Below are positions 43,860-56,300 of a stretch of DNA of 64,000 bases, piece by piece (positions within the stretch are counted from its first letter, which is position 1; every line of letters starts with the position of its first letter). The position numbers were made by a program, and so were the translations under genes. The notes under the pieces are model-generated. The model made no database searches. It was given only the letters and a program-made list of their open reading frames with translations, and had not been told where the DNA came from. The stretch comes from Patiria miniata. Its lineage: Eukaryota > Echinodermata > Asteroidea > Valvatida > Asterinidae. The stretch is from contig NW_024037064.1 in the NCBI RefSeq assembly GCF_015706575.1, positions 4,773,427 through 4,837,426 on the forward strand, read 5' to 3'.

Positions 43860-44110
43860 GAGGCGGGTGAGCTCTGTCCAAAGTTCATACATGTATTGGC
43901 ATGATGAGGGTCCCTTCCAGACAGGTTCTTATGATAAATGCACCATCAGCAAATAATGAGTGTTGACATTCAGACTCTGATACGGAGCATGGGGGTTATA
44001 ACTAGGAAAGGGAAAACATGGGCAGGGATATGCCCTTCACTCCACACACTGCTGTTCTGGATGATTTTAAAATGCTTCACTAGAACAAAGAACATTGGCA
44101 AAACCTTATA
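43860..44110. repeat. Dispersed repeat, copy 2
   Basis: Partner of 17600-17850 in the same orientation. Confidence 0.75.
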
Positions 44111-44819
44111 ATACATTTTCATGCATCAACTATTCTGTCATTATATCTTCGTCACTGCTACGGTCTGCTACAGTAGATTGGTAACACCATTTGTGGTTCT
44201 AAGATGAGTGAAATGCATGTGGCATCGCTGTATGATCTGCCCATTGTTTCTCTTGATAAGACTTTCAATGCTATATCTTCCAAAGTCTTTGGCCTATTTC
44301 AACCTCATTTGGACAGCATCTTCCTTGACCTAAGTATATTTCATGTCGTCATTTTGAGGGTCAAAGGTCACCTTGTGGTCACTAGTGGTACTTTTATTGA
44401 AATTTAATGGTCAGGGGGCTTTGTGCTTGGGTATCAAAAATATTGCAAGAGGCAATATCCATACCACAAACAAATTATCACGGTCAATTCAATCCAGAAA
44501 TTTTAGTTCAAATTATGTTTCAACTTTATTAGCTTTTAATTTGATACCCGATGACATCAGGACAAAAACATTGCCTTTCTCCCACATTCTTGGACAAGGT
44601 TTTATTTTCATACACGGTTTTACCTGCTACCGACACTGTTACTTGCATGGAGTACCCCAAGGATCACTTCTAGGGCCGTTGTTGTTTTATTTGTACATAA
44701 ATGATATTTGTTATTCATCTAAGGGGACATTCAGAATTTTCAATGTTTTAAAATTTCGACTTTTTTTCCAAATTATTTTGACCCACCCACCCACCCCTAT
44801 TTTCGATTGATAAAAAACT

Positions 44820-44930
44820 GAACATGTACATGTACATGCACTTGCATGTACAGTGTGTACATATACTTGAACATGTACATGTATACCCATGTACATGTAC
44901 ATGTGTACCCATGTACATGTGTGTCTAGTT
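44820..44930. repeat. TACATG palindromic repeat cluster
   Basis: Dense ACATGTACATGTACATG words, self-complementary and likely to form cruciforms. The same word is scattered throughout the window. Confidence 0.85.
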
Positions 44931-45077
44931 CAGTGACGGCGTGAAGATGTTGGTCTTCCTCTTTTGCAGTGGTGGCCTTCAGTTTTCTTGTGTTTTACCA
45001 GCTGATATGCTGTTTGGAAAGACAGGTTGCAGTCTTGGAAGCCACAAAGATGACCGTGGTTTTGTCATTTTCTGGAT

Positions 45078-45549
45078 TAGCCCCATAAATGTGGCCAATT
45101 TACTGGACTGCCTCCGTAAATAAAGGTTACACTGCCACCATGTGCAAAAACATGTCGAACTTTGTCAAATTTTAATTTTCACATTTAGGCTTAGTTTGTA
45201 GTTTATTTTAGCTTTAGAAGCATACTCACCCTCTTTATAGGCTAATCAGAAAATGCTGCCTTTTTCAGGTGTCTTTTTTTCGTGAAATTTCCAGATTCAT
45301 TTGCACACGTTTGCGTATCAAAATTTCAACATGAAATTTTACAAAAATAGACATCTGAAAAAGGCAGCACTTTCGTCTAATTAGCCTATAAAGGGGGTGA
45401 GTATGCTTCTAAAGCAAAAATGAACTACAAACTAAGCCTAAATGTGAAAATCAAAAATTTAACAAAGTTCGATATGTTTTTGTATATGGTGGCAGTGTGG
45501 CCTTTATTTACGGAGGCAGTCCAGTAAATTGGCCTTATTTATGGGGCTA
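45078..45549. mobile_element. Mutator-type foldback element with 9-bp target duplication
   Basis: Arms of about 195 bp, starting TAGCCCCATAAATGTGGCC and ending with the complement (TTATTTATGGGGCTA), run almost to the centre, where CTGCCTTTTTCAG faces CTGAAAAAGGCAG. Perfect 9-bp direct repeats TTTCTGGAT flank it (45069-45077 and 45550-45558). Long arms and a 9-bp duplication fit MULE-type elements. No transposase. A relative lies at 37599-37807. Confidence 0.85.
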
Positions 45550-45626
45550 TTTCTGGATGAGGTGGATGACATGTGACATACGAGGTTGTGCCTGTCACGT
45601 GAGGTAGCTGAGAAAAACATTCCCTC

Positions 45627-45663
45627 GTACCCCCTGCCCTGTTTGCAGGGCGGGGGTACGAGC
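45627..45663. other. Strong GC hairpin
   Basis: TCGTACCCCCTGCCCTG and CAGGGCGGGGGTACGA pair around a TTTG loop, a 16-17 bp stem with one mismatch. It lies between two repeats; function unknown. Partial similarity (CTTGTACCCCCACCCA) occurs near 37433. Confidence 0.6.
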
Positions 45664-46492
45664 GAAAGAAGGTTTGGGCAGTCATCACATCACAGGTTGC
45701 GGTCCTCGTAGTCTTGGAGTCCAGTGGTTGAATAGTCCAGTTTTTATAGCGATTGGTAATCGACACCCGCGGCATAGTACACCTGGTACCCTGCTGCCTC
45801 TGCACGGCCTAACCGCTAGAAATGCCCGGCATCCAAGTCTACTGAAAAACCACCTCCCTCTCATGCCACAGTGGGTCTATATACACGTACATGACGTACA
45901 ATGTACATGTACAGTACATACAGGGGACCAAGTTGGAAAAGAAACACGCATCGCGATATCGGAACGCTTGCGCGTTGTTCAGGCAAGTCAAATGATCTAT
46001 CTTTCTTTGTTTTTTTTATCCTTTTTCCATGGAAAGTGAATTTCGATTTTCAATTATTTAGCTTGACCCACCCACCCACAATTTGGAAAAAAGTTCGAAA
46101 TTTTAAAACACTGAAAATTCTGAATGGCCCCTAAATCACTCGCTCTTTTCAAACACAAACTGAAGTCTTTGTTAATCCACCAGTCACCTCAGTAAGCCCC
46201 ACTTACTTTACTTTTCTGATCTTGGTTTATTATTTTTTTCTTATTGAATCATATCTTTTTTATCTTAGTCGTTGTACACGTATACTAACTGTTTGTGTTC
46301 TTGTTATAGGTGGTGTTATGTTTCTTCGTTTATTGTGAAGTTGTTACTTTGTTTTGTTTTTTTGTAAACAGGCTGTTCCTTGACAAGCCCCGCTTTTTTG
46401 GAACGTGCCTCCACATCTGTCTATATTTATTGTACTTTTCTTTATGATCATGTGGAAATAAATGTTACTTTGAATTGAATTGAATTGGAAAT

Positions 46493-47806
46493 GAGGATTT
46501 GGCTGGTACTTTGGCACATTGCTGGCTGTGACTTAGCCTGTACATGTACATGTGAGACATGGACCATTTGCACAGTTCTGATTGTTTCTCTGTAATATGG
46601 CTTAAGTTACATACAGCCTTCTTGACAGAAATCAACATGAATGGGCACTTTGAGATGGAATAGAAATTATGTGATGTTCAGCCTCACTTCTGCTAAGAAC
46701 TGCTTGTTCATCTGACCTCAAATTTCCAACCAATTAAAATACAAACATTCTGGGTTGTCTGGCCTGTGAAATCTGAATCACACTGAATTTACATCCGAGA
46801 TAAAATTATATTACGCAAAATTGTCTCTGCTTGACAGTAAAGTTGTCAAGGAATTAACTTGAGTTTGTTGACCTACCAAAGTACAGACAGCAAAACAATA
46901 TCACATGACACAGGAGCGTAATGAGAATGAAAGACTAGGCTTGTCAAGTCAAGGGACAAAATGGGCTGTATGAAAGAACATAAAGCATTATAATTTACAA
47001 CCTATTGAAAATATTGCCAATTGATGACTGTTGCAAAAATCTGGCATCAACTTGTGTTTAATGGATGGTGCATATACTGGTAACTATTGAGTCAATTCTA
47101 ACACAGGAGTCTGTGACTCCAGTATTTGGTGCCCTGAACGTGAACTAGGGATACCTAGGGATCCCGTTGACTTCGCGCTCCACAGATCCAAATTGTTTGC
47201 TCAGTCAGGCGGAAATCACTAGAGCAGGAAACTCACTTTTTTCAACCTAGATTTGCACTGTCAAGGAGTAATTAAAATCAAAGGTGTTGTGTGTAAAGAT
47301 TGTTCCCCAGAATTTACTCTTTCATGTGATACCAACATCAGACTGTATGTTCCAAAATAAGAAAGTTATTATGTCTGTTCTTTTATCTGATCCCTTTTTT
47401 ATCAAACTTCAACCTATTTCACTACATGACCAAAGGCACTCCATACCTCAAATTGTGTACCCATACTCTGATGCAGTTTATTTACATTTTTGTTATGGCA
47501 ACGCTTTGAATAAACCACAAAGGATTGAAAAACACTCTTTCAGTTGGCTGATGTATGCATGGGTGCGACAAACATACCAACAATATATGCCAGCTTGGTG
47601 AAAAGCACATGTAAAACCAGAATACTGTATTGAAGGTACTTAGTGTGTTATTTCCTCGTGACCTCGTCCACTGCTATTGCATATATGCTAAGGAAGGGCG
47701 ACATCAGATTGAAAAACTTGACTTGGAGGATTTTTGGGGATTTTAAATTTGAAGTAATAACTGCAGTTGTGAGGTGAGCTGATTAACTGATATTTATTGA
47801 ATTTGT
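46493..47806. repeat. Tandem duplication, copy 1
   Basis: About 1.3 kb matching 49112-50356 at roughly 90% or more by eye, from GGCTGGTACTTTGGCACATT to GAGGTGAGCTGATTAACTGA. Small open frames shift between the copies, so no gene is claimed. The copies are 2.6 kb apart. Confidence 0.85.
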
Positions 47807-47986
47807 GGCCTCAAGACCAGAGGAATTACAAATTGCTAAAGACTGCTGATTGTGCAGTATTTGTTTCTACAAAAGTCTGCAAAGTAACAAGATAAGGCCA
47901 AAACAAATATAGTTCTGCTTCCGAGTACATGCCTTTTAAAAACTAGGGTTGGTAGGTCGGAATTTTTGTGTTTGCCTTTTTTTATA

Positions 47987-48330
47987 AAGCTCTGGCAGGA
48001 GCTTCTACTTGTCACTTGGTGGTCAGTTGGTCTGTCAGTCGGTCGGTCGTCGGTCGGTCTGTCTGTCCCCGTAATTGACCAAAAATAATTGACTAATTGA
48101 CCAAATGCCATGCCGTGGTCATAAAATGCACTTTTGCCAAACGGTTTTGGAACACTGGTTTTGTTTCAATCGATGTGCATGCGCATTTATTTTGCATGTC
48201 TGTCCTCGAAAAATTGACCACAATAAGCCCCCTTAACTTCCCGTTAACTATAACTACCAATTTGAAAGAAAAAAAATTAAAAAAAAATTTTGTAACAATT
48301 CGGAAAGATGTTTATAAACGTTTTTAAATG
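47987..48330. repeat. Dispersed repeat, copy 2 (AGCTCTGGCAGGAGCT family)
   Basis: Partner of 8465-8850 with the same internal order. The 48330-49110 interval after it has no supported gene; a GACTGACAGACTGACAGG simple tract lies near 48950. Confidence 0.7.
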
Positions 48331-49111
48331 GAAGCAAAATATAATCTCTGTTCAACATTACCATCCATTGCATAGTGAAGTCATTTGTGCCCACGTGGAT
48401 GGTACCCCGAATCACATGGGTATTTCTAGGCACTGGTGCGGAAAGGGGCCCGGCATCTCATTTTTGGGCGTCCCATTTTTAAGCTTTGGCAGGGATCATT
48501 TTGACAGATTTCATGCAAGACTTTCACTCACACTTCTTTTGTGCTGATTGAGTGGGGTATGGACTCCTTGCACAAGAACCTCTCAAAGGAAGAGTTGGGA
48601 GAGACCGCTTGAACGCATTGCCAACAGCGCCTGGCACTCATGTGAATTTGTTACAGGTTGGATAAGATTCAGAATAAAATAAGTCATGCGTACTTTGCGC
48701 AGTCCGCACATGAACCAGTACGTGTAGGCAGTATGTCCCTCCCACTGGGGCTCTCAAAAGTGCTGCAAAGATCTTGAGAAAATGAGGCATCAGATCAAAT
48801 CATATGCAATGATCACTGTCAGGCAAAGTCACTTTATGTACTGGCTGACAGTCAGGCATTGACTGGCTTGTTCATCAGGCTATAGTTTCAAACCACTCAA
48901 TTGGGTTTCACATTCAGTTGGCTTGTAGGACTGCACTGGCTGGCCAACTGACTGACAGACTGACAGGCAGGTAGTCATCAATAGTCAGAAGAGATGAAAG
49001 TCTGATGTTGGTCAACTCACATCTAAGCAATTCTGAAAAACAAAAATCAACGCAAAAATTATCATTGGCAGTTTGGAAGTTTATCCTGAACAGTTTGGAA
49101 ATGATGATCAT

Positions 49112-50356
49112 TAGTGGCTGGTACTTTGGCACATTGCTGGCTGTGACTTAGCCTGTACATGTACATGTAAGCCATGGACCATCTGTATGCACGGTTCTGA
49201 TTGTTTCTGTGTAATATGGCTGGAGTTACATACAGCCTTCTTGACAGAAATCAACATGAATGGGCATTTTGAGATGGAATAGAAATTATGTGATTTTCAG
49301 CCTCACTCCTGCTAAGAACTGCTTGTTCATCTGACCTCAAATTTCCAACCAATTAAAACATAAAAATTCTGGGTTGTCTGGCCTGTGAAATCTGAATCAC
49401 ACTGAATTTACATCTGAGATGAGAAATTATATTACGCAAAATTGTCCCTGCTTGACCGTAAAATTGTCAAGGAATTTAGTTGGGTTTGTTGACCTAAACA
49501 ATAAAGAAAGCAAAATAATTATCACATGACACAGAATCATAATGAGAATGAAAGACTAGGCTTATCAAGTTAAGGGACAAAATGGGCTGTGTGAAAGAGG
49601 AGAAAGCATTATAATTTACAACCTATTGAAAATATTGCCAATTGATGACTATTGCAAAAATCTGACCTCAACTTCTAACACAGGAGTCTGTGACTCCAGT
49701 ATTTGGTGCCTTGCACGTGAACTAGGGATACCTAGGGATACCGTTGACGTGGCGCTCCACAGAACCAAATTGTTTGCTCAGTCAGGCGGAAATCACTAGA
49801 GCAGGAAACAAACTCACTTTTTTCAACCTAGATTTTCACTGTCAAGGAGTGATTAGAATCAAACGTGTTGTGTGTAAAGTTTGTTCCTCAGAATTTACTC
49901 TTTCATGTGATACCAAAATCAAGACTGTATGTGCCAAAACAAGAAAGTTTTAATCTCTGTTCTTTTATCTGACCCCTTTTTGTCAAACTCACTCTGCAAG
50001 CCATTTCACCGTATGACCAAAAGCACTCCATACCTCAAATTGAACTCTGAAGCAGTTCACTCAAAGTTTTGTAAAGGGACCAATTCGAATACACCACAAT
50101 GGATTGAAAAACTCTCTTTCAGTTGGTTGATGACGTATGCATGGGTGCGGCAAGCATACCAGCAATGCCAGCTTGGTGTAAAGCGGTGAATATCTATGTT
50201 GAGGGTGTTTAGTGTGTTATTTCCTCGTCCACTACATAGTCGCCTATGGTAAGGAAGGGTGAAATCAGAGTGAACAACTTGACTTGGAGGAAATTGTTGG
50301 GATTTTAAAGGAAATATCTGCAGTTGTGAGGTGAGCTGATTAACTGACATTGATTG
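49112..50356. repeat. Tandem duplication, copy 2
   Basis: Partner of 46493-47806. Unlike copy 1, its right end runs into a relic of a RING-domain exon at 50360. Confidence 0.85.
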
Positions 50357-50359
50357 AAT

Positions 50360-50440
50360 TTGTGTGTGACATCTGCCAAGACAGATACACTCAGCCAAAG
50401 GTGCTGGATTACTTGGAGAAATTACTACAACATATATGAG
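50360..50440 (+). pseudogene. RING-domain relic of a TRIM exon
   Basis: The frame reads (V)CDICQDRYTQPKVLDYLEKLLQHI then a stop, against ECDICQEKYKRPKVLDC...CLEKYY in the intact gene at 53339. About 30 bases that would hold the HSFCKTC zinc ligands are missing. A broken fragment of a paralogous TRIM gene, 3 kb upstream of the intact one. Confidence 0.7.
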
Positions 50441-50985
50441 TGTTTCAACATTACATTGGTCCCCTCCTCTAAAACTCTGCATTATTCACACTCCCACATT
50501 AAAGGTTTGTGTAAATTGAGGACTTCCCATTGTCCTTCTGATGGCTTTTGTTTGGGTAACTTTTGGCAACTCCTCTCATTTGAGTTGTGATGGTCCAACT
50601 GAGGACATTATCCTTTTTTGTTCAGTCAATTCTGTTGTTCATTGTCCTCAGTGTACACCATTATACACCAGCATCTACCGTACTTCACCCAGTAGCACAT
50701 ATATGTTTTATTTGCATGAACAATTTTAACACAATTTTTTTTGGTTGGTCAAAATGATAACTTCAAATAGACTGAACATTCTTTATCAGTATTTATAGCA
50801 CAAAATAAAAGAATCCTTTCGTGTGTGAAATATGAAAGATATATGATGAAAATATTTGTACAGCTCATTTTATTTGATGGTTAAAAAAAATCTGTGGAAT
50901 TAAATGAATGGTGATGAGGTATTTGCGATTGAAATTCAAAAAAGTGCAGCATGTACATGTAGAATGAATGCATGAGCCTATCTAA

Positions 50986-51283
50986 AGCCCCTGTCACACC
51001 TTTGCGTATCCTAATTCCTTATGAGTTCCTTATCAAACATTTTCAATACGCAGCCGTACGCTCAATTAACGTCGAAATGTTTTGATTCACACACGAAAGG
51101 TTTTGTGCATGCCCAAAAATATCCTGCGTACTGGGCCGTACCATGCGCATATCTGTGTACATAAAACCTACACAAAACGACAGAGATGCATATGAGGTGC
51201 GTATTGTGCGTACGACTGCGTATGAAAAAAAATCAATGCGCAACTCATAAGGAATTAGGATACGCAGAAGTGTGACAGGGCCC
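50986..51283. mobile_element. 298-bp MITE with 39-bp inverted ends
   Basis: Left end GCCCCTGTCACACCTTTGCG and right end CGCAGAAGTGTGACAGGGCC are inverted repeats extending through TATCCTAATTCCTTATGAG. The paralogous site near 9948 (CTATCTAAGG) is uninterrupted, showing a CTAA-type target. No coding capacity. Confidence 0.78.
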
Positions 51284-51607
51284 TAAGGTCCAAAACTCAA
51301 GTGTCAAGTAAATATGTACACAGATAAGCAGATATACAGACTTTACGTGTGTGACGTTCATGTACATGTACATGTATGCAGCAAAACAAAAATCCCAAGC
51401 TCTATATATAAACCATGTCACGCGACTTGATGACGATGCTGTGTTTGTCCAGCGCCATCTTTACCTGATCCGCCTCATAAAAAAAAGGCCTCAACTGTTT
51501 GTGCTCTCTACGTCAAATTGGAAAGCTTTGTCTTTAAGTGATTTGACTGGGAATTTTAAAGAAGTATAAGGAAATATTGTCAGTTATTTTGAATGAGGTT
51601 AAAGGCT

Positions 51608-52853
51608 ACAATCCTGGCCAAATCTCGCTGGGCCTCCAACCCCCCGGCCCCTGTTCAATGTTGTCTCTCATTGCGCGGTGTGTGCTCCATCAGCTGGAGA
51701 GAGCAACATTGACCGGGGGAGCGGGGGAGTTGGTGACCGTGGCAGGCTCAGGAAGTGTCCCAACCATTTTGGTCGGGATTGTCTGAATGTACAGTTATAA
51801 CCTTGCTATTTGGACATTGCGCGTATTACGCGCTCAAATAATAATACACACACGCGCGCTGGTTTCATAATACAACATGGTCAATGCACATACACGATTC
51901 ACCATGACGGTCCACCATGTCATTTTGGCCGATATTTTTACAAAATACAAATTGTGTTCAATGTGAAGCCGTAGTAGGATGCACATACAACGTGTTTTCT
52001 CCGCCATTCCATTAGTTGGACGAAAAATCCATCCAAACCATAGAGTAACCACAGTTTACCGCTGTAAATTATATAAGAAGCCGAGTCACTCACTTCCTTT
52101 ATATATTGGTCTGGATAGATCACCGATTAATTTTTTCGGCAGAATAACGGACTTAGTGAATACAAACCACTTAAAAGAGATTGTATTTTGTTTGCGTATC
52201 CTAAAAGAGCCTTTCAAGTTCAACACAAACTGTATTTTGTACAGTTATTGGCCAAAATGGCATGGTGAACCGTCATGGTGAACCGTTATGATGCACGCTA
52301 CACTAAGTTGGGATGGCCTCTTAATTATTGTCGCCGGTACTTTCGGTGGTCTATTGGTTAAGACATGTGCTCAATTCAACAAAGCAGGGATCGTGGTGGG
52401 TTCGAAACTCACCGGAGATAAACACATGAAGATTATTTCCCTGCAGCACTCGGGAAGTAAAAAGTATACATTGATTACCACCCATACGTGTTAGGGAAAA
52501 CATGACAAAATATGTATTTGTTATTTCAATTTTACTATCAATAATTATTATCTTGCCCAAATATGTGTTCCTTCATTCAACCTTCGGCTGCCATTTCACA
52601 TTTTGGAAACAAAACTCAAGAGAACAGCCCCTGAAACGGCATATCATACACATTTGGAACTTTGAAGAAATTCAGACAATCCTGGCCAAATCTCGCTGGG
52701 CCTCCAACCCCCCGGCCCCCGTTCAATGTTGTCTCTCATTGCGCAGTGTGTGCTCCATCAGCTAAAGAGAACAACATTGACCGGGGGAGCGGAGGAGTGG
52801 GTGACCGTGGCAGGCTCAGGAAGTGTCCCAACTATTTTGGCCGGGATTGTAGC
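51608..52853. mobile_element. Composite insertion bounded by twin ~176-bp MITEs
   Basis: Two direct copies (51608-51783 and 52677-52853) each start ACAATCCTGGCCAAA and end TTTGG(C/T)CGGGATTGT, so each is itself a TIR element. The whole 1.25-kb unit is flanked by TA, and the paralogue near 10330 (AAAGGCTAGCTTAC) is the empty site. Between the copies lie a foldback (CACCATGACGGTCCACCATG near 51901, complement near 52258) and a tRNA-like SINE body. No transposase. Confidence 0.75.
52344..52418 (+). repeat. tRNA-derived SINE-like segment
   Basis: GGTCTATTGGTTAAGACA resembles an A box/D arm and GTGGGTTCGAAACTCACC forms a T-arm stem-loop with a perfect GGTTCGAAAC B-box core. Spacing of about 40 bases suits Pol III type 2 promoters. 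No good acceptor or anticodon stem, so it is SINE-like, not a tRNA gene. Confidence 0.55.
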
Positions 52854-53302
52854 TTTCAAGCGTAGGAATCGCAGTTTACTTTAGACTTCAAAACGTGAAG
52901 AGTACGGACAAGTAATGTTCCAACAAAACCTATCAGTAATAAAAATGGAAAAACACTATGGTGATCATAACTTGCATACCGTTTTGTCCAATTCAATATC
53001 TGAAATCATTTCAGAAGAGAATTAAAGATGTACTCTCAGTGCTCCTTAAAACTTGAACAGGAATTCTAAAAGGAAATAAAAGAATTTTTTATTTGATGTC
53101 TCGTGCAGAAATGGATATCTTTTGTCTGGCTACAAAATAGCAATTCACAAGAAACGTTATACATGCAAATATGTAGTTTTTATCCAGATGAAACACTAAT
53201 GGACAGCACATCTATAATGTATAAAAGTCACATGTTTCCGTCAACTTTTTTTAATTGTCCTTATAGTAACCCTTCCGTTCTATTATTTAAATACAGATAA
53301 AA

Positions 53303-56300
53303 ATGGCTACAGCTTTGAAAAAGATCACTACCCATCTAGAGTGTGACATTTGTCAGGAGAAATACAAACGGCCGAAGGTGCTGGACTGCCAACACAGTTT
53401 TTGCAAGACATGTCTGGAGAAATACTACACTAGCAGGTATGCAGGTCAGCCTAATATTCCTTGCCCTGTATGTCGTCGGGAGACAATACTTCCAGAGACA
53501 CGCATTCAAGGACTAAAAACAAATTTCCATTTGATGGGAATAGTTGAGGAGGTCTCACTCCAAGAAAAGGTGGCTAGTTCAGAAAACACAAAGGTCATCT
53601 GTGAGCTTTGTGATGAGGGAAATGAGGCCATGCATCGTTGTCTGGACTGTGCACAGAATATCTGCCCAAACTGTTGCAAGACACACTTGCGATGTACTGC
53701 TACATCAAACCACACAGTGGCTACTTTGGAGGACATTCGTCAGGGGAAGGTAACAGTGAAAAAAGCACCAGAAGAAGATGAGTCTAAATGCCAGATACAT
53801 AAGGGGGAAGTGAAACGGTTTTACTGTGAGACATGTGAAGAGTTAATTTGCCGAGATTGTACTGTAGTAGACCACCGTGAACCAAAACATCACTACATTG
53901 ACTCTGGAGAGGCTTCTCGCAAATACAAACAGTCACTAAAAGATATGTTTCCAAATGTCACCACAGGCATAAAAATACTTCAAAAAGCTTTGGCCACTTC
54001 ATCACAAGCTAAGCAGAAGTTCACACAGAACGTCACAAAGACTGTGAAAGCTGTGAAAGACAAAGCGGATAAAATGAGAGCTGAGATAACAACTCAAGAG
54101 ACAAAGTTGATTGAAGAAATCAAACAACTCCAGCAGGATCGCAACAAAACATACGATAAGCATCAGGCAACAGTGACAATGATGCTAAAAAGTAAACAAT
54201 TTTCCTTCAGTACAGCTCAGGATGTCATAGACACTGCATCAGACACTGATTTGCTTTCCCTCTATCCTATCATCAGCAAAGACTTGAAATCACTCAAGAG
54301 TCAAAATCCTCCCCAGATTGATCCCAAGCCTTCATATCTGAGCTTCACCCTGGGTCAGAGGATTGGTGACATCAATCTGGGCAAGCTTGAGGTGGAAACA
54401 GGCAAGTGGGAGATGTGTTGTGAGATTGGTAAAGAGGGAAGTGGTCCAGGAGAGTTCAGTGGGGCTGTAGGTGTTACTGCTACTCAACCTGGTGAGATTG
54501 CTGTGGCAGACTATGGGAACAACCGAGTGGTCATCTGCAGCAATGAGGGACAACACAAAGGAACCATTCCCCTACAACGTAAGTTTCTTTTATGCACATG
54601 TTCATCAACACAAACTTTCATAATCGTGCGGAACTTATAAGTACATGTATTAAAGTCTTCCATGTGCAAATGCAGATCAGACAAATGAGAACGAAAACCA
54701 ATAACATACTGGCAATGAATTCATGTGCTGGCAGTGATATCCAACAAATTAGGTTTTGTTCTCCCGACAAATGTTCCACTGTTTTGTTTTGTTACATGTA
54801 GGGCTATGTAAAAAAGAAAATACACACAATTAAAACAGACACGCAGAAACAAAAAATAAAACAAAACTACAACAAAACTTATATTTATTTCATTACTGAT
54901 TTCAGTTTGCATAATATGGAAGAAGTGCTTCTATTTTTGGGGTATGTAACTTTTAGAAAATAGCAAATTTGCTTTTAGGCTGTTTTGCAAACGAACCAAC
55001 CTGCCCGAGCCTCCATCAAGATCCCTTTGGTTTTGTCTATGTTCTTCTGTAGTTTTCGTGCTTTGCTTTTTTTCTAAACAATAAAGCTCCATGGCTTATA
55101 TTTTAAAAGGTACAATGCAGCAACTTGAAAATTGGTATGAACATATTGTAGCGAAATCAGCTCTGCGCTGTATATAGGCGTCAACAGACGCGCAGCACAG
55201 TCGTGGTTCTTCCACGTGAACGTGTACGTAATTGGGCTACAAAGAACATTTAAAAGTAGGATATAAACGTCTACACAACCATCCTTGACAAGTTGGCCGT
55301 TTGTGTGTTACTCTTGTAAGAACAAATTTTGGGGGTCAAAATTTTGACTCTCAAAAATGTGTATTCTGTGTCAATTCAACACGATTTTGGACTTGACCCT
55401 CACAGATTGAAACAATATTTGGTATGATGATTGGCCTGTATGAGAAACCCCCAGAACTGATTTTTTTTTTGTAGTTTGGCTTGTTAGATTCTGAGATACG
55501 GGTCAACGAACGTTTGACAAATTAGCATGACCTCCGAACCTTCAATACTTGTATCTCCAAAACTATAGCACCTACAAAGCCAAGTTGTACATCATATTTA
55601 ATGCTCTTTGAATGGCCTCTATTTCATAAAATAAAACCAGAATTGTACAATGAAGCGCAGAGAAAATGCGTTACGAAATGACCTTTGACCTTGAATTACG
55701 AAAAATAATATGCTTCAAGTTTCATTTTTTTTCTCAGTTTGTGAAAGGTGTCTTTAAGTTTGCAAGAACTGAGTTATTATACAGTTTTCAATTATTTGAT
55801 GTCTAAAAATGGGGTCTATGTTGTTCAATGCTTCATTTGAAAATTGAGCAACCTTTTTATTTAAAAAAAAAAAGCAACACTGTTAAATATAAGACTAATA
55901 TATTTTGATGTTTGAACAATTAGAATAGCACAGAGAGTGCATTAACTTTATAAAAGACTTTGCAAAACTGTATCTCCAAGACGTTGCAGTTATTCACAAT
56001 TATACATGCATGGTGGTTGAAGACTGCACAATGTTCATGTAGGTCTATTAATTCTACACGAACAGGCTTTAAGGCACGCCATGTATTCATTATTATAGGT
56101 CGGTTATCATAGGTATTTATATTTCATGGAGACTCAGAATAGTGACAGTGCATTTATATACTGTGCATACAATGAATGTTACATTTGAGTTCTTCTTTAC
56201 CCACAGATCCACAGGCAGTTGCAGCCATCCACAATCCTGAGCAACGCTTGCTTGTATTGGAACGTGGAAGCAAGTATGTCAAGGTGTTCAACATGAAGGA

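Larger units (their letters stand above)
44440..46490 (+). mobile_element. Truncated non-LTR retrotransposon split by inserted repeats
   Basis: At 44640-44745 the frame reads CYLHGVPQGSLLGPLLF, LYINDICYSSKGTFRIF, which is RT motif GVPQGS(I/L)LGP of Jockey/CR1/L2-type elements; the YADD motif that should follow is replaced by other sequence. At 46127-46490 the trail resumes with a LINE-like 3' end (LFKHKLKSL-type codons, then AATAAATGTTACTTT) and a GAATTGAATTGAATTG tail. Between lie about 1.3 kb of inserted material, bounded by inverted ~53-bp copies of the TTTTAAAATTTCGA...CCAAATT sequence (44720-44775 and 46077-46130). Inactive relic. Confidence 0.65.
50618..52955. repeat. Paralogous non-coding block, copy 2, with insertions
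   Basis: Partner of 9596-10440. It carries two insertions absent from the partner (50986-51283 and 51608-52853), which explains its greater length. Confidence 0.75.

Noticed and set aside
47284-50189. Paired ORFs with FQNKKVIMSVLLSDP-type peptide in the 46.5- and 49.1-kb duplicates
   Set aside because: Frames shift between the two copies, with no domain; non-coding duplication fits better.
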